A stretch of DNA of 64,000 nucleotides, from positions 62,001 through 126,000 of the forward strand of contig CAZVXL010000001.1 of NCBI GenBank assembly GCA_964631595.1, in the 5' to 3' direction. This stretch comes from UMGS1312 sp964631595. Lineage in GTDB: Bacteria; Bacillota; Clostridia; Oscillospirales; CAG-272. Position numbers and translations under genes: made by a program. The notes below the pieces were generated by a model. The model did no database searches and was not told where the DNA came from. It was given only the letters and a program-made list of their open reading frames with translations. Below, piece by piece: positions 43,836 through 52,101 of the stretch; within the stretch, counting starts at the first letter, position 1; each line of letters starts with the position of its first letter.

Positions 43836-45161
43836 ATGTTTTCTTCAAAAGATCTTCGCAGTTTGATCCTCCCGCTTATTGCGGAATGTTTCCTTTCCGT
43901 ATCCCTCGGCATTGCGGACTCCGTGATGATATCCTCCGTCGGAGAGGCGGCAATGTCCGGCGTATCGCTTGTCGATATGCTTAACGTATTTATCATAAAC
44001 CTCTTTAACGGGCTTGCCACCGGCGGTGCCGTCATCGCGGCGCAATATATCGGCAAAAAAAGCAAGTCCCGTGCATCCGACTGCGCTTCAAACCTGATAC
44101 TCCTCTCGCTTGTTGTCGGTCTTGTATTCGGCGGTATAATGCTTCTCGTTCGCCGTCCCGTGCTGAAGCTCCTTTTCGGATCCATTGAGGCGGATGTCAT
44201 GGAATCGGCTGTCATCTATCTTACGTACAGCGCGTTTTCGTTCCCAATAATCGCCGTCTATTCCGCCGCCTGTGCGCTTTTCCGCTCAATGGGGAATTCT
44301 TCGATCTCCATGAAGTCCTCGCTTGTGATGAACATCATCAACATAGGCGGAAACGCGATTCTGATCTATGTCGTAAAGATGGGCGTTGCCGGTGCCGCAA
44401 TCGCAACAGTGACCTCGCGATTTGTCGCAATGATCTATCTGCTCATACGCATCTGCGACAAAAACGAGGTTATCCACGTGAACTTCAAGGGCTACAGACC
44501 GAATTTCCAGCTGCTTCGAAAAATACTGTACATAGGTATACCGTCATGCTTTGAAAACAGCATTTTCCAGCTCGGAAAGATCATGGTAATGAGTATTATC
44601 TCCGTATTCGGTACCGTGCAGATCGCAGCAAATGCCGCGGCAAGCAACCTTGCCGCCTTCGGCTGTATCCCCGGTCAGGGCTTACAGCTTGCAATGATCA
44701 CCGTCGTGGGGCAGTGTCTCGGTGCAAGGGATAAGGATGCCGCCATGTCCTACACGAAGAAGCTGATGAAGATCGCCTCGATAGCCACACTCGCAATTAA
44801 TATCCTCCTTGTCGCCACCATGCCGTTTACCTTGAAGCTGTATTCCTCCCTCTCACCCGAGGCGGAGAAGCTTGCAACGATCCTTGTGCTTGTCCACGCA
44901 TCATTTGCGGTGCTCTTGTGGCCCACGTCCTTCGTGCTGCCCAACGCTCTGCGCGCCGCAGGCGATGTTCGCTATGCAATGGTTGTGTCCATTATATCAA
45001 TGGTTATCATGCGTGTGCTTTTCAGCTATATACTCGGGCTCTATTTCGGGCTCGGTGCGCTCGGCGTCTGGATCTCCATGATTCTTGACTGGATAGTTCG
45101 CGCGATAGCGTTTTTAGCTCGCTTCAGATCTCGAAAATGGCTAAAGGACAGTCTCGTATAG
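43836..45161 (+). CDS. MATE-family transporter
   Basis: About 441 residues with 12 transmembrane segments. The opening FSSKDLRSLILPLIAECFLS and ADSVMISSVGEAAMSGVSLV, the ATGGAVIAAQYIGKK loop, and the central CFENSIFQLGKIMVM are NorM/DinF-type MATE marks. MATE proteins export drugs or metabolites using ion gradients. Location 25 bases after murE puts it at the end of the cell-wall block. ATG 43836 with AAAGG before it is preferred over the frame extending to 43776, which lies within murE. Confidence 0.87.
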   Translation: MFSSKDLRSLILPLIAECFLSVSLGIADSVMISSVGEAAMSGVSLVDMLNVFIINLFNGLATGGAVIAAQYIGKKSKSRASDCASNLILLSLVVGLVFGGIMLLVRRPVLKLLFGSIEADVMESAVIYLTYSAFSFPIIAVYSAACALFRSMGNSSISMKSSLVMNIINIGGNAILIYVVKMGVAGAAIATVTSRFVAMIYLLIRICDKNEVIHVNFKGYRPNFQLLRKILYIGIPSCFENSIFQLGKIMVMSIISVFGTVQIAANAAASNLAAFGCIPGQGLQLAMITVVGQCLGARDKDAAMSYTKKLMKIASIATLAINILLVATMPFTLKLYSSLSPEAEKLATILVLVHASFAVLLWPTSFVLPNALRAAGDVRYAMVVSIISMVIMRVLFSYILGLYFGLGALGVWISMILDWIVRAIAFLARFRSRKWLKDSLV

Positions 45162-45177
45162 TCCTATACGCAACGAA

Positions 45178-45213
45178 AAAAACAGCAGTATCGGTTTTGA
45201 TACTGCTGTTTTT
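45178..45213. terminator. Bidirectional terminator after the cell-wall block
   Basis: Perfect 15-bp stem (AAAAACAGCAGTATC and GATACTGCTGTTTTT) around a six-base loop, giving T runs on both strands. It ends the MATE gene and the convergent small gene. Confidence 0.92.
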
Positions 45214-45242
45214 GTAAGCTGTCTGCTCATATGGAAAAAGCA

Positions 45243-45557
45243 TTAAGATGCCAAGAGCCTCTCAAGCCAAATAACACCGAGATCGAAGGCATCGTAAAAG
45301 CCTGTCTTCATATCCTGCTTTGCAATGCGTTCTCCGGCGGGCAGTGTGGAATCCGTGCTGAGCACCTGTATGAGCACCTTGTCCGGAACCTCCTTGCCCT
45401 TATATTCCTTCGTAGTCATTACGGTTATTTGAAGCACGTATTTTTCCTCGACACAGCCGTAGCTGATAATGTTATTCTCGCGCACAAGAGGACGGCCCTT
45501 ATACAAAAGATACTTTTCTCCATCTGATACTCCGTCAAGTATATGAGTATTACTCAA
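45243..45557 (-). CDS. Unrecognised small conserved-looking protein
   Basis: I do not recognise this soluble protein of about 104 residues. It begins LSNTHILDGVSDGEKYLLYK, has a beta-rich middle (NNIISYGCVEEKYVLQITVM) and ends FYDAFDLGVIWLERLLAS. There is no signal peptide or membrane segment. The frame is supported by a full-consensus promoter at 45594-45622 and by AGGTG before a TTG start at 45557 (a GTG at 45566 is the alternative). It shares a terminator with the MATE gene. Confidence 0.7.
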   Translation of the reverse strand: MSNTHILDGVSDGEKYLLYKGRPLVRENNIISYGCVEEKYVLQITVMTTKEYKGKEVPDKVLIQVLSTDSTLPAGERIAKQDMKTGFYDAFDLGVIWLERLLAS

Positions 45558-45593
45558 AGCGATCACCTGTCCTTTCTAAAATCAGTATATTAT

Positions 45594-45622
45594 ATTATAC
45601 CTTATATTCCCGCTTTTGTCAA
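45594..45622 (-). promoter_or_regulatory. Full-consensus sigma-A promoter of the small gene
   Basis: Minus-strand TTGACA (45622-45617), 17-base spacer, TATAAT (45599-45594). Both hexamers match the consensus exactly, so the small gene is probably highly expressed. Confidence 0.85.
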
Positions 45623-45702
45623 GACGGGCGAAGCACGCCCCGTGCAGTGTCCCGCGATCTCCCGTCATGTGCACGAATACAGTGCGAACATACGGAAAAT
45701 TG

Positions 45703-45731
45703 TTGACTTTTATATATAAATATGGTAATAT
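45703..45731 (+). promoter_or_regulatory. Promoter of the DUF4838 pair with extended -10
   Basis: TTGACT (45703-45708), 17-base spacer, TAATAT (45726-45731) preceded by TATGG. The sequence AAATATGGTAATAT is identical to that at the spo0A promoter. Confidence 0.65.
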
Positions 45732-45763
45732 TATTAATGAACAAATAATGGGGGACTATAGTT

Positions 45764-47974
45764 ATGTCAAGATTCACGAAACTGACGGTCTCTGTTGTTG
45801 CGGTGTGCCTTATGCTTTCGTCCTGCACCGTTCTGCACGATCCGTCTTCCGGAATCAATATCACGGCTTCCGCCGATGCTTCCGCCGCCGAATGGCTCGG
45901 TGACAGGCTCGGCACATCCGACAAAACCGAGTATGTGCTCGGAACCGCCGAGGATGCCGAGGCATACGGGCTCGATCTGTCGCATCTTCGCGACGAGGGC
46001 TACATGATCCGCAAGTCGGACGGTGTGGCTTTGATCTTCGGAAAAACTACCGACGGTCTTGACCGCGGTGTACGACGCTATGCCAACTATTATGCCGAGA
46101 CCGAGGTCGCGGACTTCGTTTACGGCGAGGGTTTCCGCGTAAAGCGGCTGACGGTTTCGGGAGCGGATATCTCGGAATTTAAGATCGTATGCCCCGAGTA
46201 TGCCGACGAATGTATGCAATTTGCCGCCTCTGAGCTCCAAGCCTACATTGAGCTTGCCTGCGGTGTAAGGCTCGATATCGTACCCGAGTCCGATTCATAC
46301 GCCATTACCCTTGAGCTCGATCCCACCGCCGAGACCACACGTGAGCTCGGTGACGAGGCATTCAGAATAAGATCTCACGAAAAAGGAGTTACCATCACCG
46401 GAGGTCGCTACCGCGGCTGTATGTACGGTGTATATGCCTTCCTTGAGGATCACATCGGCGTGAGATTCTATTTCGATCCGAACACTCAGAACAGGCAGTG
46501 GGCGACAGACGACAAGCGCGTGTATGTATATGAGGCGGAGCACATCGACATTCCCGCGGATCTCATAGACACCGAGGAGCATCCCGCTATCCCCATGCGC
46601 TATTCCTACAGCTCCAACGAGCGCTATAACTCCCCTGCGACGGGAAGCAATACGGTTTACACAAACAATCCCAAATTCGGCGGCTACGGCATTATGTCAC
46701 AGCCGTGTCACGGTATTCAAAGATATTTCACCGCAGATGAGTTTCTCAACGACTGGAGCGCCGGCTACAGTGCCGGAATCCAGCCCTGCTTCAGCAATCC
46801 CGACCTTATAGACGAGCTTGAAGCGCGTGTATTTGCCGATATAGAGAGCAGAGTTGCGGCGGGACAGGTGCCCGGCAAGGACTTCACCCTTATCGACATA
46901 TCTCATCTTGATATCCAGTCCTTCTGCAACTGCGCCTCATGTACGGAGATATACGGCGAGGAGAAAGCCGTTTCCGGCACTGTCGTGCGCCTCGGCAATC
47001 ACATAGCGGAGCTTCTTGAGGAGGATTACCCCGAGCTATACGTAAGCGTATTCGCTTATGCCGGTACCTGCAAGCCGCCGGAGGTCACAAAGCTGCACAA
47101 GATGCTGATGATCGGCTTCTGCTTCTACATCGATGGCGGATACTTCTCCTGCTCTAATCACTCCATAGGCGACAAGAGCTGTCCCACGAACACATATTTC
47201 AGTGATTATTTCGATCAGTGGCAGGAGCTCACAGACAACATATACGTATGGTACTATCCCTTTGAGTGCTACTATTTGAACAACTCCAGTCCCAACAGCT
47301 TCATCATATACGATAATCTCCGTTATCTGGTAAATGCAAACATATACGGTCTGTTCGTATACTACTGCCTGTATCAGGGAAATCACGATTTCATCGGCAG
47401 CTATATGTCTCAGCGCATGATGTGGGACGGAGATATGACATATGAAGAATTCTGCGACGAAATGAAGGAATTCCTTTATCTTGTATTCGGTGACGGATAC
47501 GAGTACGTCTATGAATATCTTGAGTTTCTTGAGAGTGTGGGCAACGGGGACGGCTGCTGGTGCGGCTTCCACGATTCTCTCCTCACAAAGCTCAATCTCA
47601 ACACCTACAAGGACAATCTCGACTATGTATTCGCGCTCTGGGAGAATGCCCGCAAATATGCGTGCACAGCCGAGCAGGAATATGCGGTAGACACGATGTT
47701 CATGCACGCAAGGTATTACCGTGCCATAGTCACCCACACCGATATGTGGATAAACGGGACTCCCGAGCAGAAAGCGGAATACAAGGAAAACCTTGATATA
47801 TTCGCCACCGAATCGCGCGCAAGACAGATCCCCATATTCTCGGACAATCCCGACCAAATGTCGATCGCACAAAAGTTCGCACCCGAGGTGAAGGATATTG
47901 ATTACGATATAAATCCCTTCAAGTGGATGCCCACCCTCACCGGCGACGAGTGGGATGTCGATCTCGATTTTTAA
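45764..47974 (+). CDS. DUF4838-domain lipoprotein, first of a tandem pair
   Basis: A 736-residue protein with a lipoprotein signal (LTVSVVAVCLMLSSC, lipobox cysteine at about residue 22). DUF4838-type features are YADECMQFAASELQAYIELA, RGCMYGVYAFLEDHIGVRFY, a central catalytic-barrel-like region with CNCASC (CxCxxC) and LYVSVFAYAGTCKPP, WYYPFECYYLN, and NIYGLFVYYCLYQ. The family is linked to glycan-degrading loci and resembles GH67-type glucuronidases at the N-terminus; no activity is established for it. GGGGGA precedes ATG 45764 by eight bases. Confidence 0.82.
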   Translation: MSRFTKLTVSVVAVCLMLSSCTVLHDPSSGINITASADASAAEWLGDRLGTSDKTEYVLGTAEDAEAYGLDLSHLRDEGYMIRKSDGVALIFGKTTDGLDRGVRRYANYYAETEVADFVYGEGFRVKRLTVSGADISEFKIVCPEYADECMQFAASELQAYIELACGVRLDIVPESDSYAITLELDPTAETTRELGDEAFRIRSHEKGVTITGGRYRGCMYGVYAFLEDHIGVRFYFDPNTQNRQWATDDKRVYVYEAEHIDIPADLIDTEEHPAIPMRYSYSSNERYNSPATGSNTVYTNNPKFGGYGIMSQPCHGIQRYFTADEFLNDWSAGYSAGIQPCFSNPDLIDELEARVFADIESRVAAGQVPGKDFTLIDISHLDIQSFCNCASCTEIYGEEKAVSGTVVRLGNHIAELLEEDYPELYVSVFAYAGTCKPPEVTKLHKMLMIGFCFYIDGGYFSCSNHSIGDKSCPTNTYFSDYFDQWQELTDNIYVWYYPFECYYLNNSSPNSFIIYDNLRYLVNANIYGLFVYYCLYQGNHDFIGSYMSQRMMWDGDMTYEEFCDEMKEFLYLVFGDGYEYVYEYLEFLESVGNGDGCWCGFHDSLLTKLNLNTYKDNLDYVFALWENARKYACTAEQEYAVDTMFMHARYYRAIVTHTDMWINGTPEQKAEYKENLDIFATESRARQIPIFSDNPDQMSIAQKFAPEVKDIDYDINPFKWMPTLTGDEWDVDLDF

Positions 47975-48001
47975 TAAACCGGTAAATAAAGGAGATTTGA
48001 A

Positions 48002-50305
48002 ATGAAAAAAATCATGAAATCACTGAGCCTTCTGCTTGCGGCTCTGATGCTTTTCTCGTCCTGTACCGTTATCGGCAACGTTCGTGAAAGCAACATATCC
48101 GCATCAGCTTCAGCCGACACCGCGGCAAAATGGCTCGCAGACAGACTCGGAGATTCCGATCCGTCGCAGATCACGCTCGGCACCGCCGAGGATGCGGAAA
48201 GCTACGGCGTAGATCTGTCAAGCCTCAGAGATGACGGATACATCATCCGCAAGGATTCCGGCAACACTCTGATCCTCGGCAAGACCGAGGACGGTCTTGA
48301 CCGCGGCGTAAGACGCTATGCGAATTACTACACCGATATTGCCTCCGTAAACTACACCTACGGTGAGGGCTACAGAGTAAAGAGCATAAGCATCGCCGGC
48401 ACGGATATCTCGAAGTTCGCCATCCTGCTCCAAGAGGGTGCGGACGAGTGTCACACCTTTGCCGCCGATGAGCTCAGAAAGTACATCGGTGCCGCCTGCG
48501 GATATTATCCCAACATCGTAACCACTGCGGGCAATCACAACATCGTGCTTGAGCGTGTAATGCCCGATGATGAGCGTTATGCCGAGCTCGGAGACGAGGG
48601 CTTCACCATTTCCGTAAAGGGTGACGATCTCTACATCTCCGGCGGATATCTCAGAGGTTGTCTGTACGGCGTTTACGACTTCCTTGAGGAGTGCATCGGC
48701 TGGCGTTTTATTACAGATTATCAGACGGGCAACTGTTCCTCTGTCGAATCAAGCGCGGGCTACTATCTGTATGAGTCCGACGCTGTCACCATTCCCGCCG
48801 ATTACACGCACACCGAGACTCCCTCCTTCCTGTACCGCGGATGCACATTTGAGGGAACCTTCTACAACAACAATTACTCCGTAAAGAACAAGACAAACGG
48901 TCTTATTATGGGTAAAGCCAAGTACAACGGCTTCGGCTATCTGTCAACTGCGGGACACGGCTCTCCCTCCTACCTTTTCCCCGAATATGACGGCTGGGAG
49001 AACTGCTCAAGCCCTCAGCCCTGCTTTACCAATGAGGAAAACATTCAGATCACGATAGATCACTACACAAACTGGGTACAGTCTCAGCTTGATGCAGGCA
49101 AGAGGATCGGCTACGAGCTCACCGGCTTCTCCGTCGGTCAGGAGGATACTCCGTATTTCTGCCACTGTGAGAGCTGTATGGATGTCGTATATACCGATAT
49201 GTGTCATACAGGTCCCGTTCTCCGCTTCACAAATGCCGTAGCCGATGCCATTTACGAGAAATTCGGTGAGGGAATTTGGGTCGGTATGCTCTCCTACTGG
49301 GGCACAACGATGGTTCCCAAGGTAACACGTCCCAGCAAAAACGTAAACATTTCCTACTGCTTCTGGCTTGACGTTGACAAGATGTTCTGCTCCAATCACC
49401 CCATTGACGGCTCCCAGTGTGCTCCCGTTGAGCGTGACATCAACAGAGTCATCAACGGTATTCAGGGAAGCTCCAAAACCGATGCCACAAACTACATACA
49501 GGGTCAGGACATCAGAGAATGGTGTGAGATAGCCGAGCGTGTAACCGTTTGGTATTATCCCGGAATGTGGGACAACGGCTACGCCATAACCTCCTCTACG
49601 ATAAAGAATCTCCGTGCGGATCTCGATTTCCTTGAGGATATCGGCGTATACGGAATTTACATCTGTAAGGATCCCATGGTCAATTCTCAGGAATTCCTCA
49701 TGACGTATCTCCTCGAAAGACTCCTTTGGGACTGCCAGATCACAGAGGAAGGATACTGGGATATGATCCGTGAGTATCTGTATATCGTTTACGGCGACGG
49801 CTGTGACAGCCTTGTCAAGTATTTGGAGTATCAGATCGAATACGCAGAGGACGGATGTTGGAATATATTTGCCGCCGAAAAGAGAATCGACATTGACAAA
49901 ACAAGAGACACCTTCGAATATGTGATCTCCCTCTTTGATGATGCCGAAAGACTCGCCTGCTCCGCAAAGCAGGAGCAGCTTGTGCGTCTCTTTAGCCGTA
50001 ACGCATACTATTCGGGGCTTGTTGCAGCTCACAGCGGTTGGTATCTGCGCGGTACTCCCGAGCAGAAGGCAAGATACGTTGAGATCTTTGAGTACTTCAA
50101 GGAGCTCGCCCTTTCCACCTCCTTCTACTTAAATCCGAGACGCAAGACCACAGCCGAGGACTTTGAGACCTACGATATGAACGTAAATCCCCTTTGTCTC
50201 ATAAAGAGCCATGACACAAATGAGTCGGCTATTGACGAGTTCAGCAAGAGCTGGTACGACGGCTTTGACTACGACTCCTTCATGGAGACCTCGACAAGTA
50301 AATAA
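48002..50305 (+). CDS. DUF4838-domain lipoprotein, second of a tandem pair
   Basis: A 767-residue paralogue of the preceding gene. Signal: MKKIMKSLSLLLAALMLFSS then the lipobox cysteine. The first 150 residues are closest (LGTAEDAESYGVDLSSLRD and KTEDGLDRGVRRYANYYTD are shared almost exactly), and the middle keeps FCHCESCMDV and WYYPGMWDNGY. Unlike its neighbour it has an extra loop around SKTDATNYIQGQDIREW. The gap is 27 bases with AAAGGAG, so the two are one transcript. Both are probably surface-anchored glycan-acting or glycan-binding proteins. Confidence 0.82.
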   Translation: MKKIMKSLSLLLAALMLFSSCTVIGNVRESNISASASADTAAKWLADRLGDSDPSQITLGTAEDAESYGVDLSSLRDDGYIIRKDSGNTLILGKTEDGLDRGVRRYANYYTDIASVNYTYGEGYRVKSISIAGTDISKFAILLQEGADECHTFAADELRKYIGAACGYYPNIVTTAGNHNIVLERVMPDDERYAELGDEGFTISVKGDDLYISGGYLRGCLYGVYDFLEECIGWRFITDYQTGNCSSVESSAGYYLYESDAVTIPADYTHTETPSFLYRGCTFEGTFYNNNYSVKNKTNGLIMGKAKYNGFGYLSTAGHGSPSYLFPEYDGWENCSSPQPCFTNEENIQITIDHYTNWVQSQLDAGKRIGYELTGFSVGQEDTPYFCHCESCMDVVYTDMCHTGPVLRFTNAVADAIYEKFGEGIWVGMLSYWGTTMVPKVTRPSKNVNISYCFWLDVDKMFCSNHPIDGSQCAPVERDINRVINGIQGSSKTDATNYIQGQDIREWCEIAERVTVWYYPGMWDNGYAITSSTIKNLRADLDFLEDIGVYGIYICKDPMVNSQEFLMTYLLERLLWDCQITEEGYWDMIREYLYIVYGDGCDSLVKYLEYQIEYAEDGCWNIFAAEKRIDIDKTRDTFEYVISLFDDAERLACSAKQEQLVRLFSRNAYYSGLVAAHSGWYLRGTPEQKARYVEIFEYFKELALSTSFYLNPRRKTTAEDFETYDMNVNPLCLIKSHDTNESAIDEFSKSWYDGFDYDSFMETSTSK

Positions 50306-50312
50306 CATAAGA

Positions 50313-50348
50313 CACAAAAGGTGAGGAGACTTCTCCTCACCTTTTGTG
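50313..50348 (+). terminator. Terminator after the DUF4838 pair
   Basis: Perfect 16-bp stem (CACAAAAGGTGAGGAG and CTCCTCACCTTTTGTG) around ACTT, eight bases after the stop. It may also work for the convergent spoIIIA operon. Confidence 0.82.
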
Positions 50349-50374
50349 CCGCGCCTCTCCGCCGTGACGGCACG

Positions 50375-50409
50375 CGATACCTCCGACAAGGTCGGAGGTA
50401 TCGTTTTTT
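50375..50409 (+). terminator. Second terminator between DUF4838 pair and spoIIIAH
   Basis: Perfect 13-bp stem (CGATACCTCCGAC and GTCGGAGGTATCG) with an AAG loop, followed by TTTTTT on the plus strand. It lies 27 bases after the first hairpin. Confidence 0.85.
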
Positions 50410-50433
50410 CGGCTGACCGATTTTTCGGTACGG

Positions 50434-51024
50434 CTATTTATCCTTTTCGATTATATTTAGATTTACGGGAAGCACGCCCGCCTGTTCATAAACTATTTCG
50501 CTTATCTGCGACACCTCACTCGGCAGAAGCCCCGAGGACTTCACCACCACGCTTGCGCTGTCACCGTTTATCACCGCGACGCACTGTTCAAAGCCCTTCG
50601 ACATTATCAGCGATTCTATGTTGCTCTCTACCTCTATTTCCTCTGCGATCTTACGGATATCCGATGCCGCATCGGTCTTCATCGCCTCAACTGCATCCTT
50701 GCTGTCAACAACAGCCTGAAGCATCTCCATTGCCTCATCTCTTGCCTGCTGTCTGCTGAGTGCCATCGCCGCAAAGGAATCCTCTCCCGAATCAGCCCCG
50801 CCGTCGGCTTCGGCAGCGCCGCCGTCACCGCTCTGTGCCGAAAGATCGGAGAGATCGACCGCAGGCTCCAAGCCCTTGCCGTCATCGTTTCCGAGCAGGA
50901 TGAAGTTAAGCAGCACTGCTATTCCGATTATCACAACGGAGGCAGTGACGATGACCGTTTTTCTGCCCACCCGTGCCACAAGCTTCTTCACCTTTTCCAA
51001 TACGGTATTCAGTTTTTCTTTCAT
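50434..51024 (-). CDS. spoIIIAH: Stage III sporulation protein AH
   Basis: A bitopic mother-cell membrane protein of about 196 residues: a cytoplasmic N-terminus, a transmembrane helix (KTVIVTASVVIIGIAVLLNF), a low-complexity D/G/A linker, then a ring-building motif-like domain ending in LPSEVSQISEIVYEQAGVLP. In Bacillus it binds SpoIIQ across the intermembrane space. The ATG at 51024 (MKEKLNTVLEK) or 51030 is the real start, since the frame to 51114 overlaps spoIIIAG. It is the last spoIIIA gene. Confidence 0.88.
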   Translation of the reverse strand: MKEKLNTVLEKVKKLVARVGRKTVIVTASVVIIGIAVLLNFILLGNDDGKGLEPAVDLSDLSAQSGDGGAAEADGGADSGEDSFAAMALSRQQARDEAMEMLQAVVDSKDAVEAMKTDAASDIRKIAEEIEVESNIESLIMSKGFEQCVAVINGDSASVVVKSSGLLPSEVSQISEIVYEQAGVLPVNLNIIEKDK

Positions 51025-51095
51025 TCTCATCGCACCTTTCAGATAGTTTACTAAATTATACTCCTCAGGTATCCCACTTATTACCGATTCGCGAA

Positions 51096-51581
51096 TTATG
51101 TTCCGACAACGCATATCTTACTTGTCGGTATTCCGAGTGCCGCGCTGACCGATTCCGTTATCCTCTCCTTTACCGCGGGGCTGTTTCCGCCGGTACAGCT
51201 GATCGCCACCCCTCTTATCCTCGGATATATTTCCTTGACCGTTACCGCCTCCTCTCCGTCGCCGTTCTTTATTATCAGATAATCAGTCGCACCCTCTCCG
51301 TTCTTCCCTTTTTCGGCATATTCATATTCATTTCCGCCGTCATACGTCAAAAACACGTTGACATCCTCGATCCCGTCGATGCTCCCGAGAAAAGTCTCAA
51401 GCTTTTCCTCCATCTTGTCTGTATAGCTTATCTCACTCACTTCCTCTCTCACCTCACTTTTGCCACCGTCGGAGGACACTCCGTTCCCCCATATGATAAA
51501 TCCGAGCCCGACAGCCAGTCCGACAGCTATGACCCATGCTTTTTTGTTTATTCCGACTCCTTTGACCTTTTCCTCACTCAT
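51096..51581 (-). CDS. spoIIIAG: Stage III sporulation protein AG
   Basis: About 161 residues with an N-terminal transmembrane helix (AWVIAVGLAVGLGFIIW) and a ring-forming extracellular domain: MEEKLETFLGSIDGIEDVNV, VFLTYDGGNEYEYAE, KEIYPRIRGVAISCTGG and VSAALGIPTSKICVVGT. SpoIIIAG forms a large ring in the feeding-tube apparatus. The ATG at 51581, with GAGG nine bases upstream, overlaps the spoIIIAF stop; the TTG at 51584 is less likely. Confidence 0.9.
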   Translation of the reverse strand: MSEEKVKGVGINKKAWVIAVGLAVGLGFIIWGNGVSSDGGKSEVREEVSEISYTDKMEEKLETFLGSIDGIEDVNVFLTYDGGNEYEYAEKGKNGEGATDYLIIKNGDGEEAVTVKEIYPRIRGVAISCTGGNSPAVKERITESVSAALGIPTSKICVVGT

Positions 51582-52065
51582 CAATCACCACCTCCGCCTC
51601 GCAGTTCAAAATTTCCGAAAAGAAAGCCTCCGCTTCGTCTCTGTCGGGCACATCCGCGGTCTCTCTCATATACACCGACGCCTCAGCGATACAAAGCTCG
51701 TCGCCGTCCGCGCCTGCAATTTTCAGTCTCAGCTCGAAGGTATCGGCGGGCACCGAAAAATGCTCTGCCGCCGCATTTGCCGCCGCCCTGCATATTTCCC
51801 GAGAAATTATCTCGATCCCGCTTTGCGGCGCATCGGCTTCGTTTGCGCCATTCTCCGCCGCAGTATCCTCAATATTGCTAATACCGGAGATGAGCTCGGA
51901 CAGTGCGGAGAGCTTTTGCGAAAAAGGCATGACAAGCACGCACAGAAAAGCAAGGGATGCCGCATATCTCACAAGCTTGCCTCCGCCCGTGGCGCTCTCA
52001 GGTGAAAGCCTCGATATAATGCCGCAAACTATTGCCGCAAACAGCACTTCTTTTATATAGCTCAT
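51574..52065 (-). CDS. spoIIIAF: Stage III sporulation protein AF
   Basis: A 163-residue protein with two N-terminal transmembrane segments (EVLFAAIVCGIISRL and YAASLAFLCVLVMPFS) and an extracytoplasmic ring-building domain (ICRAAANAAAEHFSVPADTF followed by ELRLKIAGADGDELCI). Sequence is weakly conserved outside the membrane part, as usual for this subunit. Identification relies on these segments and on position between AE and AG. Confidence 0.85.
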   Translation of the reverse strand: MSYIKEVLFAAIVCGIISRLSPESATGGGKLVRYAASLAFLCVLVMPFSQKLSALSELISGISNIEDTAAENGANEADAPQSGIEIISREICRAAANAAAEHFSVPADTFELRLKIAGADGDELCIAEASVYMRETADVPDRDEAEAFFSEILNCEAEVVIDE

Positions 52066-52101
52066 ATCCCATCCTTTGCTATCGGTATCTGTCCGGCGAG
52101 A

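Noticed and set aside
47036..47872. 278-codon minus-strand open frame
   Set aside because: Shadow of the first DUF4838 gene; no start signal or recognisable motif.
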